Assembly: GCA_030446715.1 (NCBI GenBank)
Contig: JAUJMU010000007.1
Coordinates: 186,001-250,000, forward strand
Source of the DNA: Cytophagales bacterium
Lineage (GTDB): Bacteria > Bacteroidota > Bacteroidia > Cytophagales > 172606-1
Reading direction: 5' to 3'
Length of the DNA stretch: 64,000 nt
Position numbers and translations under genes: made by a program. Of the stretch, positions 62,904 through 64,000 are shown in pieces. A model generated the notes under the pieces. The model had not been told where the DNA came from. It did not search any database and saw nothing but the letters and a program-made list of their open reading frames with translations. Every line of letters begins with the position of its first letter. Positions within the stretch are counted from its first letter, which is position 1.

Positions 62904-64000
62904 TTAAACAAATTTACCCTTTTTCCCGGCGAAGCCTTTCCGGGCAAGGTAGTACAGCGGCACCCCCAGCAGCACGATCACCAGTCCCCAGAAGGAGTAC
63001 GTCGGCCGGTACACCAGCAGACTCACGCAGAAACCGGTAGCCAGCAGGATATAAATGATCGGAATGACCGGGTAGCCCAGCGCCTTGTAAGGGCGGGGCA
63101 TGTCGGGGCGGGTCCGGCGGAGGATAAAGATGCCGGCAATGGTGAGAATGTAGAACAGGATCACGGCAAACATCACGTAATCAAGCAGATCGCCGTAGGA
63201 GCCGCTCAGGGCCAGCAGGCAGGACCATACGCATTGAAAAATCAGGGCATTGGCCGGTACGCCGTTGCCGTTGAGCCGGGCGGCCGGTTTGAAGAAAAGG
63301 TTATCCTTTGCCATGGCGTAGTACACCCTTGCCCCGGAAAGAATGATTCCGTTGAGGCAGCCGAACGTGGAAACCATCACCATTGCCGCCATAAAATAAG
63401 CGCCGGACGGGCCGAGGATATTCTGCATCAGCAGCGTAGCCACGCGGTCTTCGGGAGCGGTCTGGATGCTTTGCAGCGGCAGGTTGTACACGTACACCAG
63501 GTTTGCCAGCAGGTAAATCAGCGTCACGGACCCCGTGCCGATGATCAGCGAAAGCGGCAGGTTGCGCTGCGGGTTCTGCACTTCACCCGCCGTAAAGGTG
63601 ATGTTGTTCCAGGCATCCGAAGAGAACAGCGACCCGACCATTGCGGAAAAGAACACGCCAAGGAAAACCAGCGGTGCCAGATCAAGCACACTGGTTTCTG
63701 CGGCCGGAGGGGCTACGGGCAATGGTCCGGTGCGGGTAAACATGGCAAACAAACCTAAACCAATCATCAAAGCCAAAGCGCCTATCTTGGTAAAGGTGAA
63801 CAGGTTCTGCACAAAGGCTCCTGTCTTTACGCTCCGGAAATTGAGCAGGGAGAGCAAAACGATACAGGCAATCGCCAGCAGTTGCTGGGCGGAAAGGCTG
63901 AAACTGCCAATCGAGAAAAGCACGTTCTGCGCCGAAACGGCATCAAAAAACACGCCCGTAAATTTGGCAAAAGCCACCCCCACCGCGGCAATGGTCCCCG
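62904..64000 (-). CDS. APC-superfamily amino acid permease, N-terminus outside the window
   Basis: This partial gene runs off the right edge, and at least 365 residues are visible. About nine or ten hydrophobic helices are seen, with the family segment SDAWNNITFTAGEVQNPQRNLP and FGCLNGIILSGARVYYAMAKD, then YKALGYPVIPIIYILLATGF. This is the LAT/cationic amino-acid type of APC transporter. The frame is open to base 64000, so the apparent first ATG at 63983 is internal. The 3' end adjoins the cassette array. Confidence 0.88.
   Translation of the reverse strand, partial: GTIAAVGVAFAKFTGVFFDAVSAQNVLFSIGSFSLSAQQLLAIACIVLLSLLNFRSVKTGAFVQNLFTFTKIGALALMIGLGLFAMFTRTGPLPVAPPAAETSVLDLAPLVFLGVFFSAMVGSLFSSDAWNNITFTAGEVQNPQRNLPLSLIIGTGSVTLIYLLANLVYVYNLPLQSIQTAPEDRVATLLMQNILGPSGAYFMAAMVMVSTFGCLNGIILSGARVYYAMAKDNLFFKPAARLNGNGVPANALIFQCVWSCLLALSGSYGDLLDYVMFAVILFYILTIAGIFILRRTRPDMPRPYKALGYPVIPIIYILLATGFCVSLLVYRPTYSFWGLVIVLLGVPLYYLARKGFAGKKGKFV

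Overview
The window looks like chromosome of a Cytophagales-type member of the Bacteroidota with moderately high GC. Markers are an adjacent porV2/porU2 pair of the type IX secretion apparatus (34379-40574), Bacteroidota promoters of the form TAnnTTTG, a menaquinone gene (menA), M61, M16 and M14 secreted peptidases, a LytTR membrane regulator and many small lipoproteins or beta-barrel proteins. No tRNA or rRNA gene, CRISPR array or replication origin was seen.

Layout. 1-9940: 3' part of a GapN-type dehydrogenase with an internal deletion, two exported proteins, an RsmF-like rRNA methyltransferase, menA, glutathione peroxidase, a Uma2 protein, and argS divergent from arginine decarboxylase. 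10085-20412: a tiny lipoprotein missed by simple ORF calling, tatC, an M61 peptidase, small conserved proteins, a DUF819 membrane protein, an Lrp regulator, a frameshifted App1-type phosphatase and a frameshifted MscS channel. 20413-26409: a two-ring AAA+ protein and a processing-peptidase-like M16 pair. 26510-32800: a plastic region with a beta-barrel gene, a decayed IS701-like element, a MITE-like inverted-repeat element, an AraC regulator and a nonsense-mutated second copy of the beta-barrel gene. 33000-40574: cbpA overlapped by a DinD-like small gene, then porV2-porU2. 40873-60371: mostly housekeeping and envelope genes (DUF255, DUF421, a toxin-antitoxin pair, ogt, M14, Ca3427-like binding protein, SGNH hydrolase, M24 peptidase, LytTR regulator, erythromycin-esterase-like protein, quinone reductase, queG, hydrolase, cyclophilin). 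60574-64000: a Uma2 gene, then an AT-richer block carrying two integron-type attC-like palindromes and the genes between them, then the 3' part of an amino acid permease.

The most interesting item is 61283-62875. Two gene cassettes lie in the same orientation, and each ends in an imperfect palindrome whose first 9 bases are the exact reverse complement of the 9 bases that open the same cassette. This is the signature expected of integron attC recombination, yet no integrase is visible.

Two cautions apply to the whole window. At least eight genes carry one or more frameshifts, a deletion or a nonsense codon while otherwise looking intact, so many lesions may be sequencing or assembly errors. 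Most gaps between convergent genes hold long imperfect hairpins of different repeat families; these probably act as terminators or are small mobile repeats.
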